NCBI GenBank assembly: GCA_040391605.1
Contig: JBEBXK010000014.1
Location: 29,667 to 93,666, forward strand
From: Vulgatibacter incomptus_A
GTDB lineage: Bacteria; Myxococcota; Myxococcia; Myxococcales; Vulgatibacteraceae
Direction of reading: 5' to 3'
Length of the DNA: 64,000 nucleotides
Below the pieces are notes generated by a model. That model saw only the letters and a list, made by a program, of their open reading frames with translations. It did no database searches and was not told the DNA's origin. The position numbers were made by a program, and so were the translations under genes. Position 1 is the first letter of the stretch. Each line of letters starts with the position of its first letter. Below are positions 25,263 to 33,614 of the stretch, in pieces.

Positions 25263-26270
25263 CTATCGGAGCCAGCGATGATCGCGGTACCAGCTCGCGG
25301 TCTCGGTGAGGCCCCGCTCCAGGGGCCAGGCCGGCTCGTAGCCCAGCTCCCGCCGGGCCTGATCGATGGAGCACGCCCACCCCGGTCCTGCGAGCTCGCG
25401 GACCTTGTCGAGGGAGACGATCTGCGGCTTGCCGACGACGCGGGCGGCGACCTCGGACCAGAGCCCCACCGGCCAGGAGAGGGCCTCGGGGACGGGGACC
25501 ACGAACGTATGCTCCCGCCCCAGCGCCCGGCCCACACGGTGGATCATCTCCTCCCATGAGTAGACCCCGCCGTCGGAGACGTAATACACACCGTCGCCGC
25601 TGCCGAGGTCCCGGACCCGCTGGCCCTTCTCCAGCGCCAGCGCCAGGGAGTCCCCCAGATCGTCGATGTAGATGATCGAGTAGAGCTTGCTTTGGAAGAG
25701 GCCGGGCTTCAGCGCCACCCCCATCGAGGCCATCTTGAAGACCTCGAAGAAGTCTCGATCCCGAGGCCCGTAGACGATGGGCGGGCGGACGATGGTGAGC
25801 TCGAGGCGATCGGCGTGGCGCCGCAGCGCCTCCTCGCCAGCGAGCTTGGATTTGCCGTAGTGCGAGACCGGCGCCGGGCGATCGTCCTCCTGTGACGGCC
25901 TGCCGCTGGGCATCGGCCCGGCGACGGCGAGCGTGGAGCAGTACACGAAGCGCTTCACCCCGGCGGCGACGGCGGCCTCCGCCAGGAGCCGGGAGCCGTA
26001 GGCGTTCACCCGCTGGTAGTCGTCGAAGCGGATCCCCTTGGTGATGCCGGCGACGTGGACGATCGCGTCGACGCCTTCCAGCGCGGCGGGGAGGGAGGCC
26101 GGGTCGCAGACGTCTCCCAGGGCCCACTCGAGGGGGATCCCCAGGCCCTCCAGGACGCTCCTGTCGGAGGTCTCGCGGACCAGGCAGCGCACCTGATGCC
26201 CGGCGGCGTGCAACGAGCTGGCGGCGGCGGGGCCCACGAAGCCCGTGCCGCCCGTCAGTAGAACCCGCAT
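25263..26270 (-). CDS. cerR: NAD-dependent epimerase/dehydratase, predicted ceramide reductase CerR
   Basis: A 335-residue extended short-chain dehydrogenase. The Rossmann motif is MRVLLTGGTGFVG and the catalytic YxxxK is in SHYGKSKLAG, with an upstream Ser in YCSTLAVAG. The general fold covers sugar epimerases and sterol-type reductases. Its specific assignment rests on context: three bases after a YghO-like acyltransferase gene and downstream of serine palmitoyltransferase, the set shown in Caulobacter to make ceramide (Spt, bCerS, CerR), where CerR reduces the 3-keto group. Family assignment is firm; the ceramide role is inferred. Confidence 0.78.
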   Translation of the reverse strand: MRVLLTGGTGFVGPAAASSLHAAGHQVRCLVRETSDRSVLEGLGIPLEWALGDVCDPASLPAALEGVDAIVHVAGITKGIRFDDYQRVNAYGSRLLAEAAVAAGVKRFVYCSTLAVAGPMPSGRPSQEDDRPAPVSHYGKSKLAGEEALRRHADRLELTIVRPPIVYGPRDRDFFEVFKMASMGVALKPGLFQSKLYSIIYIDDLGDSLALALEKGQRVRDLGSGDGVYYVSDGGVYSWEEMIHRVGRALGREHTFVVPVPEALSWPVGLWSEVAARVVGKPQIVSLDKVRELAGPGWACSIDQARRELGYEPAWPLERGLTETASWYRDHRWLR

Positions 26271-26273
26271 CCC

Positions 26274-27464
26274 TTAGACCTCGGCCTCGTAGACGCGGAA
26301 GGTCTTGTAGACCTTGCCACCCATGATCTCGATCGATCGGTTGATCAACGTGTTGTCCTCCAGGATCCACGAGACGTCGCAGCCGGTGTAGCCCATCCTG
26401 CGGCACGCCCGGAGCGAGTCGAGGTAGAGGATCGAGTCGATCCCTCGCTTCCTATACTTCTCTTTGACACCAAGGGTGAGGAGCCGGATCTGGTCGATCT
26501 TGCGGGAGTACCAGAGGAGCTTCGCCAGGCCGATGGGCAGGCCGAAGTGAGTGAGCCTCCCTTTCATGTGGGCCAAGGCCTGGTTGATGTCGGGGAGACT
26601 CATGGTGAAAGCCACCGGCTCGCCCTCCACCTCGGCGATCAGGATCAGATCTTCCTTGGCGAAGGACTTCATATCCTTGGCGACGTGGGCGAACTCCTCG
26701 TCGGTGAAAGGAACGAAGCCCCAGTTCTTCTCCCAGGCGGAGTTGTAGATCTCCTTGATCCGGCGCACCTCGGCGTCGAAGTCCGAGAGGTCGATGGGGC
26801 GGACGACGATGCCCTCCTTCTTGCGGACCTTCTCGGCGATTCGCTCGACCTTGGGATCGGGATCCAACCTGGTGTCGATCCACCACGCCAGCAGATCCTT
26901 CACCTTGGGCAGGCCGAAGACCTCCTCGAAGTGCCGGACGTAGTAGCGCGGGTTGTAGGGGATCTGCAGGGTGGGCGGATGCTCGAAGCCGTCGATGAGC
27001 AGGCCCATGTCGTGGTTGGTGGAGAGGTTGATCGGCCCCATAAGCCGCTTGCGGCCCCTGGCGCGGATCCAGCCGCGGGCCGCCTCGAAGAGCGCCCCGG
27101 CGACCTCGTCGTCGTCCACCGCCTCGTACATCCCGAAGAAGCCGTAGTCCGAGCCGTGGAAGGCGTTGTAGTTGCGATCCTCCACCGCCGCGATGCGCCC
27201 AACCACCTTGCCGCCCTGCCTGGCGAGGAAGAGCTGGTGGGGGGCGTGCTGGAAGAAGGGGTTCTTCGCCGGGTCGAGGAAGTCCCTGCGCTCCATCAGC
27301 AGAGGTGAGATGAAGTTGGGATCCCCCGCATAGAGTTCCAGCGGCAGCTCGACGAAGCGGTCGAGGTCGTGGGCCGAGGTGACGGGGCTTACTTCGACGG
27401 AGGAGCCGGACGGGGCCGTGGTCCGGAGCTTCTCCGCCGGCTCGAGCTTGGCGGGAGTCGTCAT
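26274..27464 (-). CDS. bcerS: YghO-like GNAT acyltransferase, predicted bacterial ceramide synthase
   Basis: A 396-residue GNAT-fold protein of the E. coli YghO type. The conserved core includes FFQHAPHQLFLARQGGKVVG, GPINLSTNHDMGLLIDGF, QIPYNPRYYVRHFE and a C-terminal acetyltransferase half with LLTLGVKEKYRKRGIDSILY. YghO-like proteins include the bacterial ceramide synthase (bCerS) of Caulobacter, which acylates the sphingoid base amine. The adjacent serine palmitoyltransferase and reductase genes support that role here. No strong ribosome-binding site is visible before the ATG, and the upstream 130-base spacer carries two hairpins, so expression relative to spt may be attenuated. Confidence 0.78.
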   Translation of the reverse strand: MTTPAKLEPAEKLRTTAPSGSSVEVSPVTSAHDLDRFVELPLELYAGDPNFISPLLMERRDFLDPAKNPFFQHAPHQLFLARQGGKVVGRIAAVEDRNYNAFHGSDYGFFGMYEAVDDDEVAGALFEAARGWIRARGRKRLMGPINLSTNHDMGLLIDGFEHPPTLQIPYNPRYYVRHFEEVFGLPKVKDLLAWWIDTRLDPDPKVERIAEKVRKKEGIVVRPIDLSDFDAEVRRIKEIYNSAWEKNWGFVPFTDEEFAHVAKDMKSFAKEDLILIAEVEGEPVAFTMSLPDINQALAHMKGRLTHFGLPIGLAKLLWYSRKIDQIRLLTLGVKEKYRKRGIDSILYLDSLRACRRMGYTGCDVSWILEDNTLINRSIEIMGGKVYKTFRVYEAEV

Positions 27465-27483
27465 GTTGCCGTCAAGTACCGCA

Positions 27484-27500
27484 TGCGGCGCAGCGCCGCA
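27484..27500 (-). promoter_or_regulatory. Hairpin just upstream of the acyltransferase gene
   Basis: TGCGGCG-CAG-CGCCGCA, seven-base perfect arms, ending about 20 bases before the ATG at 27464 and downstream of a terminator-like hairpin. Could modulate translation of the second gene of the ceramide set. Confidence 0.4.
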
Positions 27501-27525
27501 ACGCCGGAAGACCGGGCGAGGCCCG

Positions 27526-27563
27526 CGAAAGAAAGTGAAACGGCCCCGCTGGAGCAGGGCCGT
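27526..27563 (-). terminator. Terminator/attenuator after serine palmitoyltransferase
   Basis: On the minus strand ACGGCCC (27563-27557) pairs with GGGCCGT (27546-27540) around a 10-base loop, followed by the T-rich TTCACTTTCTTTC. It lies about 32 bases past the spt stop and before the acyltransferase gene, so it is either a leaky internal terminator or the end of a monocistronic spt transcript. Confidence 0.6.
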
Positions 27564-27594
27564 CGAAGCGCTCGAGACGCGTCTGCGCCGCCGA

Positions 27595-29139
27595 TCAATC
27601 GTGATCTTCGTCGTAGGTCATCTTGCGGGAGCTGCCGCCCCTGGCGCGGTTGGCGAGCTCCACGAGCCGGTAGCCCCGCTCGATCACGGCGCCGGTGACG
27701 TCACCGAGGCGCTCCTGGACCATGCCGCGCATCTGCTCCCGGGTGGGCATCTCGAAGTTGGCTGCGCGCCAGGTGGCGGACTCCACCAGGTCGAAGACCT
27801 TGCGGGCGAGGTCCGGCCGCGCGCCGCCGTTGCGGGAGGCGGCGCCGTTCCCCTGGCGATCGACCGCGGCGGCGACGAAGCGCGGCGCGCCGTCGTGGGC
27901 GTCCTCGATGGAGCCGACCCGCGAGATGACGTCGGCCGCCACCGGGGCGTCCTCGGCGATGACCTTGAACTTCTTGCCGAGGATCTCGAACTGCTCGATC
28001 ACGCGGTCGAGCTGCTCATCGGTGTGGGTCGACATGTAGGAGGTGCGCATCAGCGAATGCCCAGGCTCCACGGCTGGCGGGATCACGGGGTTGGCGAAGA
28101 CGCCGTTCTCGTAGAGCGCTTTCCAGAGCCGGAAGCACTTGATCTGATCGCCGATGTGAACCGGCACCACGGGGCCGTCCGAGAGGCCGGTGTCGTAGCC
28201 GAGCATCCGGAAGGCGGTGCGCATCTTGTTGGCGATGCGCCACAGCCTCTCGCGGCGCTCCGGCTCCGCCTGGATCAGCTCGAGGGAGGCGAGGGCGGCC
28301 GCCACCGAGGCGGGGGTCATCGAGGCCTGGAAGACCATGGCCCGCGCCTTATGCTTGATCCAGTCGATCACCTCCTTGGGTCCTGCGATCACGCCGCCCA
28401 AGGAGCCGAAGGACTTGGAGAAGGTGCCCATCACCAGGTCGATGTCGTCCTCGACGCCGAGGTGCTCGCCGAGGCCGCGGCCGTGGGCGCCGAGGACGCC
28501 GAGGCCGTGGGCCTCGTCCACCATCACCCGGGCGCCGAACTTCTTCTTCAGCGCGATGATCCCGGGGAGATCGGCGAAGTCGCCCTCCATGGAGAAGACG
28601 CCGTCGGTGACGATCAGCTTGGGGGCGTCGGCGGGCGCGTTGGTGAGGAGGCGTTCGAGATCCGCCATGTCGTTATGGCGGTAGCGCTTGTGTTCTCCGA
28701 AGGAGCCGCGGATCCCCTCGAGGATCGACGCGTGGTTGAGGCGGTCGGAGAAGACGTAGTCGCGCCGCTCCAGCAGAGCGGAGAGGGTGCCGAGATTGGT
28801 GGTGAAGCCGGTGCTGAAGCAGAGCGCCATCTCCTTGCCCAGGAAGCGCGCCAGCTTCTCCTCGAGCTCCACGTGGAGGTCGAGGGTGCCGTTGAGGAGC
28901 CGCGAGCCCGAGCAGCTCGTGCCGTACTTCTCCAGCGCGAGGGCGGCGGCCTCCTTCACCTTGGGGTGGAGGCTGAGCCCCAGGTAGTTGTTCGAGCCGA
29001 CCATGATCACCGGCCGGCCACCGACGTTCACCGCGGTTCCATCCGTCTGATCGATCGGCTTGAAGTAGGGGTAGAGACCGGTGGCCTTCGCGACCTTCAG
29101 CTCGCGCCACTCGAACGCCTTAGCGAACACGTCCGCCAT
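27595..29139 (-). CDS. spt: Serine palmitoyltransferase (alpha-oxoamine synthase)
   Basis: A 514-residue PLP-dependent alpha-oxoamine synthase. Family landmarks: NNYLGLSLHP, GTSCSGSRLLNGTLDLH, the PLP-stacking His in RLNHASILEG, VMVDEAHGLGVLG with the pyridine-N Asp, and the PLP Lys near residue 243 in GTFSKSFGSLGG. Paralogues include KBL, BioF and HemA. The N-terminal extension GLYPYFKPIDQTDGT resembles Spt sequences, and the neighbours (YghO-like acyltransferase, reductase) favour Spt, which condenses serine with palmitoyl-CoA/ACP to 3-keto-dihydrosphingosine. The C terminus carries about 110 extra residues (NGAASRNGGARPDLARKVFD onward) beyond the usual 400, of unknown use. Confidence 0.85.
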   Translation of the reverse strand: MADVFAKAFEWRELKVAKATGLYPYFKPIDQTDGTAVNVGGRPVIMVGSNNYLGLSLHPKVKEAAALALEKYGTSCSGSRLLNGTLDLHVELEEKLARFLGKEMALCFSTGFTTNLGTLSALLERRDYVFSDRLNHASILEGIRGSFGEHKRYRHNDMADLERLLTNAPADAPKLIVTDGVFSMEGDFADLPGIIALKKKFGARVMVDEAHGLGVLGAHGRGLGEHLGVEDDIDLVMGTFSKSFGSLGGVIAGPKEVIDWIKHKARAMVFQASMTPASVAAALASLELIQAEPERRERLWRIANKMRTAFRMLGYDTGLSDGPVVPVHIGDQIKCFRLWKALYENGVFANPVIPPAVEPGHSLMRTSYMSTHTDEQLDRVIEQFEILGKKFKVIAEDAPVAADVISRVGSIEDAHDGAPRFVAAAVDRQGNGAASRNGGARPDLARKVFDLVESATWRAANFEMPTREQMRGMVQERLGDVTGAVIERGYRLVELANRARGGSSRKMTYDEDHD

Positions 29140-29185
29140 CGATGAGCCCCTCGTAAAAGGTGGGCAGATGCTTGAACTGGTTGGA

Positions 29186-29204
29186 CCGAACGAGACCCGT
29201 TCGG
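29186..29204. promoter_or_regulatory. Operator-like palindrome upstream of spt
   Basis: CCGAACG-AGACC-CGTTCGG, perfect seven-base arms with a five-base spacer, centred about 56 bases before the spt start. The size and symmetry suit a dimeric repressor site. Confidence 0.4.
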
Positions 29205-29504
29205 ACTGTCGCGGAGATACCGATCGGGATGGGGATTGTCAACCGAGCGGCGCCGTCCAACGATGCGCAGGCGGCTTCCCGCCCCGCGCCGGGGTGCGCA
29301 GCAAAGGCCGCGGTTCCCCCGGTTCGGATTCACAGCATGCGGGTCGTCTCCCCCTCCGGATCGGGAATCCATGACTGTAGGATACCGCTCGCCTACCGAG
29401 TTTGCGTACCCCGAGGCCGCGCCCCATCTTAGCCCCGAATGGTGAAAGCGAAGAATCCATAGGGGGTTCGGTGCCCACGATCCTCGACGCCCCCCGGGGA
29501 CAGC

Positions 29505-29533
29505 TTGACGCCCTCCGAGGACTGCCTTAAAAA
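29505..29533 (+). promoter_or_regulatory. Candidate promoter for the PAP2 gene
   Basis: TTGACG (29505-29510), a 17-base spacer and TAAAAA (29528-29533), about 90 bases before the preferred ATG at 29624. Pattern match only. Confidence 0.4.
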
Positions 29534-29623
29534 CCGGCGACCGCGGCCGGCGGATGGCGTTGGCCTTGCATCCGCACTCGATTCGAGTCGGAGGCCCGGG
29601 ATCGAATGGCACCTGAGGGAGCG

Positions 29624-30604
29624 ATGAAGCGAGAGGCATCCGCAGCGCGAGCAGCCGAGCGGGACCTCGTGTCGGCGAGCGTCCGCGCCGAGGGTCTTAC
29701 GATCCGTTCGGGCGAGCTGATCGCCGTGATGGCGGGGGTGCTGGCCCTCACCATCCTGCTCTGGAACCGCGGGCGGGTGGTGGGCTGGGAGTCCGCCGCC
29801 GTGGTCTTCGCGACCATCGCGGTGGCGCCGCTGATCCTCCGGGCGCTGCAGGCGCGCTTCGCGGGGAATCGCTGGATCCGCTTCGCGGCCGACTTCGGCC
29901 CCATCGGCTACATCGTCGGCCTCTACCTCTTCCTCAACCCGATCCTGGACGCGGTGAACATCCCCATCGCGGACGAGCTGCTGATCGAAGCGGACCAGCG
30001 GCTCTTCGGCGTGCAGCCGTCGATCTGGCTGGCCTCGAGGATCCCACCGCTGCTCAACGATCTGCTCCTCGGCGCCTACACCACCTACTTCATCTGGCCG
30101 TTGGCGCTGGGGCTGGTGCTCTGGTTCAAGCGCAAGGATCTGCAGTTCGATCAATGGGTGACGGCGCTGATGTTCTTCTACTCCGTCAACTTCGCGTTCT
30201 ACGCCATGGTGCCCGCCATGGGGCCGCGCTACTTCCAGGCCGCCTACTTCGACGGGCCGGTCCACGGCGCGTTCTTCGCTCCCTACATCGATCTGATGTT
30301 CCGGGGATCGCCGCTGGCTCGCGACTGTTTCCCCTCCGGACACACCGGGATCTCACTCTTGGTGTTGGCGTATTCTTGGAAGGAGGCGCGGCGCTTCTTC
30401 TGGGTCGCGCTGCCGGTGCTGATCTGCCTGATCGTCGGCACCCTCGCGGGCCGCTTCCACTACGGTATCGACCTCGTGGCGGCGGTGCCGCTGACCGCGC
30501 TCTCGTTGGTGGTGGCGGCCAAGCTCAAGCAGCGACTGCCGGATGGGATGACCTTCTCGCGCCCGTCGATGTTCGCCGTCCGCCGCGACCGAACCTCGAT
30601 CTGA
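29624..30604 (+). CDS. PAP2/Aur1-like integral membrane phosphatase or phosphotransferase
   Basis: A 326-residue protein with about seven hydrophobic segments. The PAP2 active-site motifs sit near the C terminus: CFPSGHTGISL (motif 2) and GRFHYGIDLVAA (motif 3 with His and Asp). The arrangement, with AMGPRYFQAAYF before PSGH and the HYxxD ending, resembles the PAP2_3 group that includes the inositol phosphorylceramide synthase Aur1. Being divergent from spt, it is a candidate for adding or removing the phospho-head group of ceramide, or it may act on other lipid phosphates. The second ATG (29624) has a GAGGGAG site, so I prefer it over 29606. Confidence 0.82.
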   Translation: MKREASAARAAERDLVSASVRAEGLTIRSGELIAVMAGVLALTILLWNRGRVVGWESAAVVFATIAVAPLILRALQARFAGNRWIRFAADFGPIGYIVGLYLFLNPILDAVNIPIADELLIEADQRLFGVQPSIWLASRIPPLLNDLLLGAYTTYFIWPLALGLVLWFKRKDLQFDQWVTALMFFYSVNFAFYAMVPAMGPRYFQAAYFDGPVHGAFFAPYIDLMFRGSPLARDCFPSGHTGISLLVLAYSWKEARRFFWVALPVLICLIVGTLAGRFHYGIDLVAAVPLTALSLVVAAKLKQRLPDGMTFSRPSMFAVRRDRTSI

Positions 30605-30620
30605 GGCGATGAGATGTCCG

Positions 30621-30675
30621 AGGCGAGCCGGAGGCGAGCGAGCGCTGGAAAGAGCCGCAGCGCGCAGCGCTCGTG
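30621..30675 (-). repeat. Post-terminator repeat element (plsB side)
   Basis: Read on the minus strand it starts TCACGAGCGCTGCGCGC and continues GCGGCTC...GCTCGCTCGCCTCCGGC, closely matching the tails of the aldolase terminator repeats over about 56 bases. It lies immediately past the plsB terminator in the orientation of plsB. Confidence 0.8.
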
Positions 30676-30709
30676 AAAAGCTGGCCCCCACCGAAAGGGC
30701 GCCAGCGTT
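30676..30709. terminator. Bidirectional terminator between PAP2 gene and plsB
   Basis: GCTGGC (30680-30685) pairs with GCCAGC (30701-30706) with further GGG/CCC pairing inside. On the minus strand it is followed by TTTT, on the plus strand by GTTT. It serves the convergent plsB and PAP2 transcripts. Confidence 0.8.
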
Positions 30710-30721
30710 TCAGGCTCTGGG

Positions 30722-33367
30722 TCATCCATCGAGGTAGCTGGCGATCGTTCCGACGAAGGCCGCTCGGTCTTCGGGGCGGCGCAGCGCCGGGGAGAGGCCG
30801 ACCTTCCGCTCGCCCGCCGGCTCGAGATGCCCCTGCTCGACGAGCCAACCCACGGCCCGCTCGATGGTCGGCTTGGAGAGCCCCTCGGCCCGGCGGATCC
30901 TTCCCGCCTGTAGCGCCTCCTCCCCAAAGTGGAAGCAGCGCTCCACCAGCCGCTTGCGATCCAGCGGCGCGGCCTCGAGCTCGTCGATGGCCATGGCGGC
31001 CACCAGGTAGGACTCGATCGCGTCGCCGAGCTGCGCCCGCAGGAAGACGAGGGCGTCGTGTGCCTCGGGGCGGATCCGATAGCCGTCGCCAGCGGCCTCG
31101 ATCAAGCCCAGCGCATCCAAGGAGCGAGCCGTGTCTGCGACGGTGACCTCGAGTGGGACGTCGGGGCGGAAGGAGAGCTCGCGCTTGAGCATCCGCGAAA
31201 GCCATTGGGCGCGGTCGGAGAGGGCCTCCAGCGATCCTTCTCCGCCGAGGGAGAGGAGGGAAGCCGCGAAGATCGACTCCTCCTCGAAGTGGTGGACGAT
31301 GTTGTTCTTGTAGAAGTCCAGCGCAGGGCGGGCAGCGTCGACCGCTCGGAAGAAGGCCTCGCCGTCCGCGTCCTGCCGCCGCACCTGCCCTTCGGCGACG
31401 AGGCCGCCCAGGGTCTCGCGGACGGCCCCCGGCGCGCTGGGATCGCTGGGGGCGATCTCCATCGGTAGCGAGAAGCGGGCGCCCTTGGCCAGGGCGATGG
31501 TTCGCAAGAGCTCGATCCGCTCGCCCAACTCCGCCACTCCGACGCCGCGGTTCAGGGAGGCGAGGAGCGCGGCGGAGACCAGGGCGGTGGAGTTGATGGT
31601 CTGCACCTGGCCCATGCCCCAGGCGATCCGATGGGCGAGTGCGTAGATCAGGCTCTTGCGCTCGTCAGCGGTGTGGTCTGCCACGTCGAAGCCCCGCTTC
31701 GCCGCGAAGGCGGCCAAGGAGATCGGCGCGTCGAATTGCACATGGGCCCGGCCCCACCGCGACCGGAGGACGGCAGGGGCCTTGAGGAGCCCCTTGATGT
31801 CCTCGCGTTTCTTCTCGGCCCCCGCCAGCTCCCGGGCATAGGCGCGGGCCTCGATCACCTTGGCGTAGTCGATGGCCACGGGCACGAAGTGGATGTCGTC
31901 CCTGGCGCCGGTGAGCCAGGCGTCCACCTCGATGGAGATCAGCCCATACTTGGGCTGGAGGATCCTGCCGGTGCGGGTGCGGCCGCCCTCCGGATAGAAC
32001 TCCTGGGTGTAACCGTCGCGCAGGAGCTTGCGGATGTAGGCGGAGAGCGCGGCGGCGTAGACCCGCTGCCCCTTGAAGCTGCGGCGGATGAAGAAGGCGC
32101 CGCAGCGGCGGAACATCGGCCCCAGGGGCCAGAACGAGAGGTTGGCGCCGGCCGCCACCAGCGGCGGCGTGATCCCGCGCTCGAGCAATACGTGGCTGAT
32201 CAGCAGATAGTCGACGTGGCTTCGGTGGGTGGGGCAGAGGACGATGGGGGCGCGCTTGCTCGCCTCGGCCACGGCCCGCAGCCCCTCCTCGTCCACCTCG
32301 ACCCCGTCGTAGATCCGGTTGAATACCCATCGTGTGATGGTGTTCGCCCCGTCGATCCAGGCGGGCGAGTAGCGGGCGGAGATCTCCTTCAGGCAGCGGA
32401 TCGCCTCTTGCTCCACGGCCTCGTAGCTCTTGCCGCTGGATTCGGCCCGCTTGGACAGCTCCGACCGGAGGATCCGATCGCGCAGGGTCTCTTCGATCAT
32501 CCGGCGCTGGCTCTTGATGCGGGGGCCCACCACCGCCCGCAGCTCACGGGCGAGGCCCACCCCCAGGGCGCCCCTCGCCTTGCGCGCGAGGATCTCATCC
32601 GAGGCCTCCCCCTGGTGGCGCACCACCTCGGAGAGGTCGATGGGCAGGCCAATCTTCACCACCGATCGCTTGTAGTTGAAGAGGAAGGAGGTGAAGGCGT
32701 GGAGCCTGCCCGGGACCTCCGCCGAGCCGAGGACCACGTCGGTGACGCCGGGCCGCAGCCGCGAGGGGGCGCGCTTGAAGATCAGGAGCTGGGGGATCAG
32801 GAAGATCGGGCGCTCGGAGGTGCGTTGGAGGGCCACCAGCCTCCCGAAGGGATCGTCGGTAGACGCGCCCCGCGAACGGAGCACCGAAGGGCGGCGGAGG
32901 AAGACCATCGAGGCCTGGCCTCGGCGGGCCGCCTCGACGACGGCGTCGCTCCCCCTGGCGGGGCGCCTCCGAAAGAAGAGCCGCGTGGGCCGGAAGAGTA
33001 CCGTGGAGAGCCCGAGCACTGCCTGTGCGAGGGGCAGCCCCCGGCGCGCGAAGGCCCAGTTGAAGTAGAGGAAGTTCAGGATCCCCGCCGAGCGCATCAC
33101 GTAGACGAGGGTGCCTCGTCGCGCCAGATCCTCCAGCCGCTCCTGCGCGTCCTCGGGAAAGCGGACGGGCTCGAAGAAGTGGCGGAAGAGGCGCCGGAAG
33201 ATCGGCCCATAGCGGGTGTGCATCGCCGCGGGATCGACCGCGCGCTCTCTCTCGTTGGCAGGCATGGAGGGGAAGGAGGATGGCGACGAAGGCGTACTCC
33301 AGGCAATCCTTTTCGCCTCCGCCTCGCTCCTGGAGCCTCGATGCGCCCGCGTCGGCCTCGGGATCAT
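30722..33367 (-). CDS. plsB: Glycerol-3-phosphate acyltransferase PlsB
   Basis: An 881-residue enzyme that acylates glycerol-3-phosphate to lysophosphatidate at the inner membrane. The four acyltransferase blocks are present in order: HRSHVDYLLIS (HxxxxD), GAFFIRRSFKG, FYPEGGRTRTGRI and FVPVAIDYAKVIEA. It is longer than E. coli PlsB (807), with a roughly 60-residue N-terminal extension. The start at 33367 has GGGAGG four bases upstream; a later ATG at 33265 lacks a site. Together with the ceramide genes and glpABC, this places several lipid-backbone enzymes within 30 kb. Confidence 0.92.
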   Translation of the reverse strand: MIPRPTRAHRGSRSEAEAKRIAWSTPSSPSSFPSMPANERERAVDPAAMHTRYGPIFRRLFRHFFEPVRFPEDAQERLEDLARRGTLVYVMRSAGILNFLYFNWAFARRGLPLAQAVLGLSTVLFRPTRLFFRRRPARGSDAVVEAARRGQASMVFLRRPSVLRSRGASTDDPFGRLVALQRTSERPIFLIPQLLIFKRAPSRLRPGVTDVVLGSAEVPGRLHAFTSFLFNYKRSVVKIGLPIDLSEVVRHQGEASDEILARKARGALGVGLARELRAVVGPRIKSQRRMIEETLRDRILRSELSKRAESSGKSYEAVEQEAIRCLKEISARYSPAWIDGANTITRWVFNRIYDGVEVDEEGLRAVAEASKRAPIVLCPTHRSHVDYLLISHVLLERGITPPLVAAGANLSFWPLGPMFRRCGAFFIRRSFKGQRVYAAALSAYIRKLLRDGYTQEFYPEGGRTRTGRILQPKYGLISIEVDAWLTGARDDIHFVPVAIDYAKVIEARAYARELAGAEKKREDIKGLLKAPAVLRSRWGRAHVQFDAPISLAAFAAKRGFDVADHTADERKSLIYALAHRIAWGMGQVQTINSTALVSAALLASLNRGVGVAELGERIELLRTIALAKGARFSLPMEIAPSDPSAPGAVRETLGGLVAEGQVRRQDADGEAFFRAVDAARPALDFYKNNIVHHFEEESIFAASLLSLGGEGSLEALSDRAQWLSRMLKRELSFRPDVPLEVTVADTARSLDALGLIEAAGDGYRIRPEAHDALVFLRAQLGDAIESYLVAAMAIDELEAAPLDRKRLVERCFHFGEEALQAGRIRRAEGLSKPTIERAVGWLVEQGHLEPAGERKVGLSPALRRPEDRAAFVGTIASYLDG

Positions 33368-33413
33368 CGCGCCTCCCTCTCCCTGTCCCTGTCTTTGCCG
33401 GCCCTCACCATCG

Positions 33414-33613
33414 CAGGGTCTTCAGAAATCGTAGCGAGCGCCCCGGATGCGAGGCGGACCGAGCGCCGACGCGGAGCGTACCCCGTACGCGAGCATCGGA
33501 GCGCAGGTCCAACGAAGCAGGCGGGGTGCGCAGTAGATTTCTGGAGACCCTGGAGCATCGGAGCGCAGGTCCAACAGGCAGGCGGGGTGCGCAGTAGATT
33601 TCTAAGAGACCCT
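33414..33613. repeat. 62-bp tandem repeat with an inverted flanking copy
   Basis: Two direct copies, 33491-33552 and 33553-33613, share GAGCATCGGAGCGCAGGTCC and GCGGGGTGCGCAGTAGATTT. The end of unit 1 (33536-33552) is inverted with one mismatch at 33414-33430. The block fills the space between plsB and the hybrid kinase gene. Confidence 0.85.
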
Positions 33614-33614
33614 A

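Larger units (their letters stand above)
29140..29623. other. Divergent promoter region between spt and the PAP2 gene
   Basis: About 480 bases without a credible gene. It holds a 19-base palindrome 47 bases upstream of the spt ATG (29186-29204) and a candidate promoter toward the PAP2 gene (29505-29533). Several runs are less GC-biased than the surroundings, as expected for a regulatory region. Confidence 0.55.
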
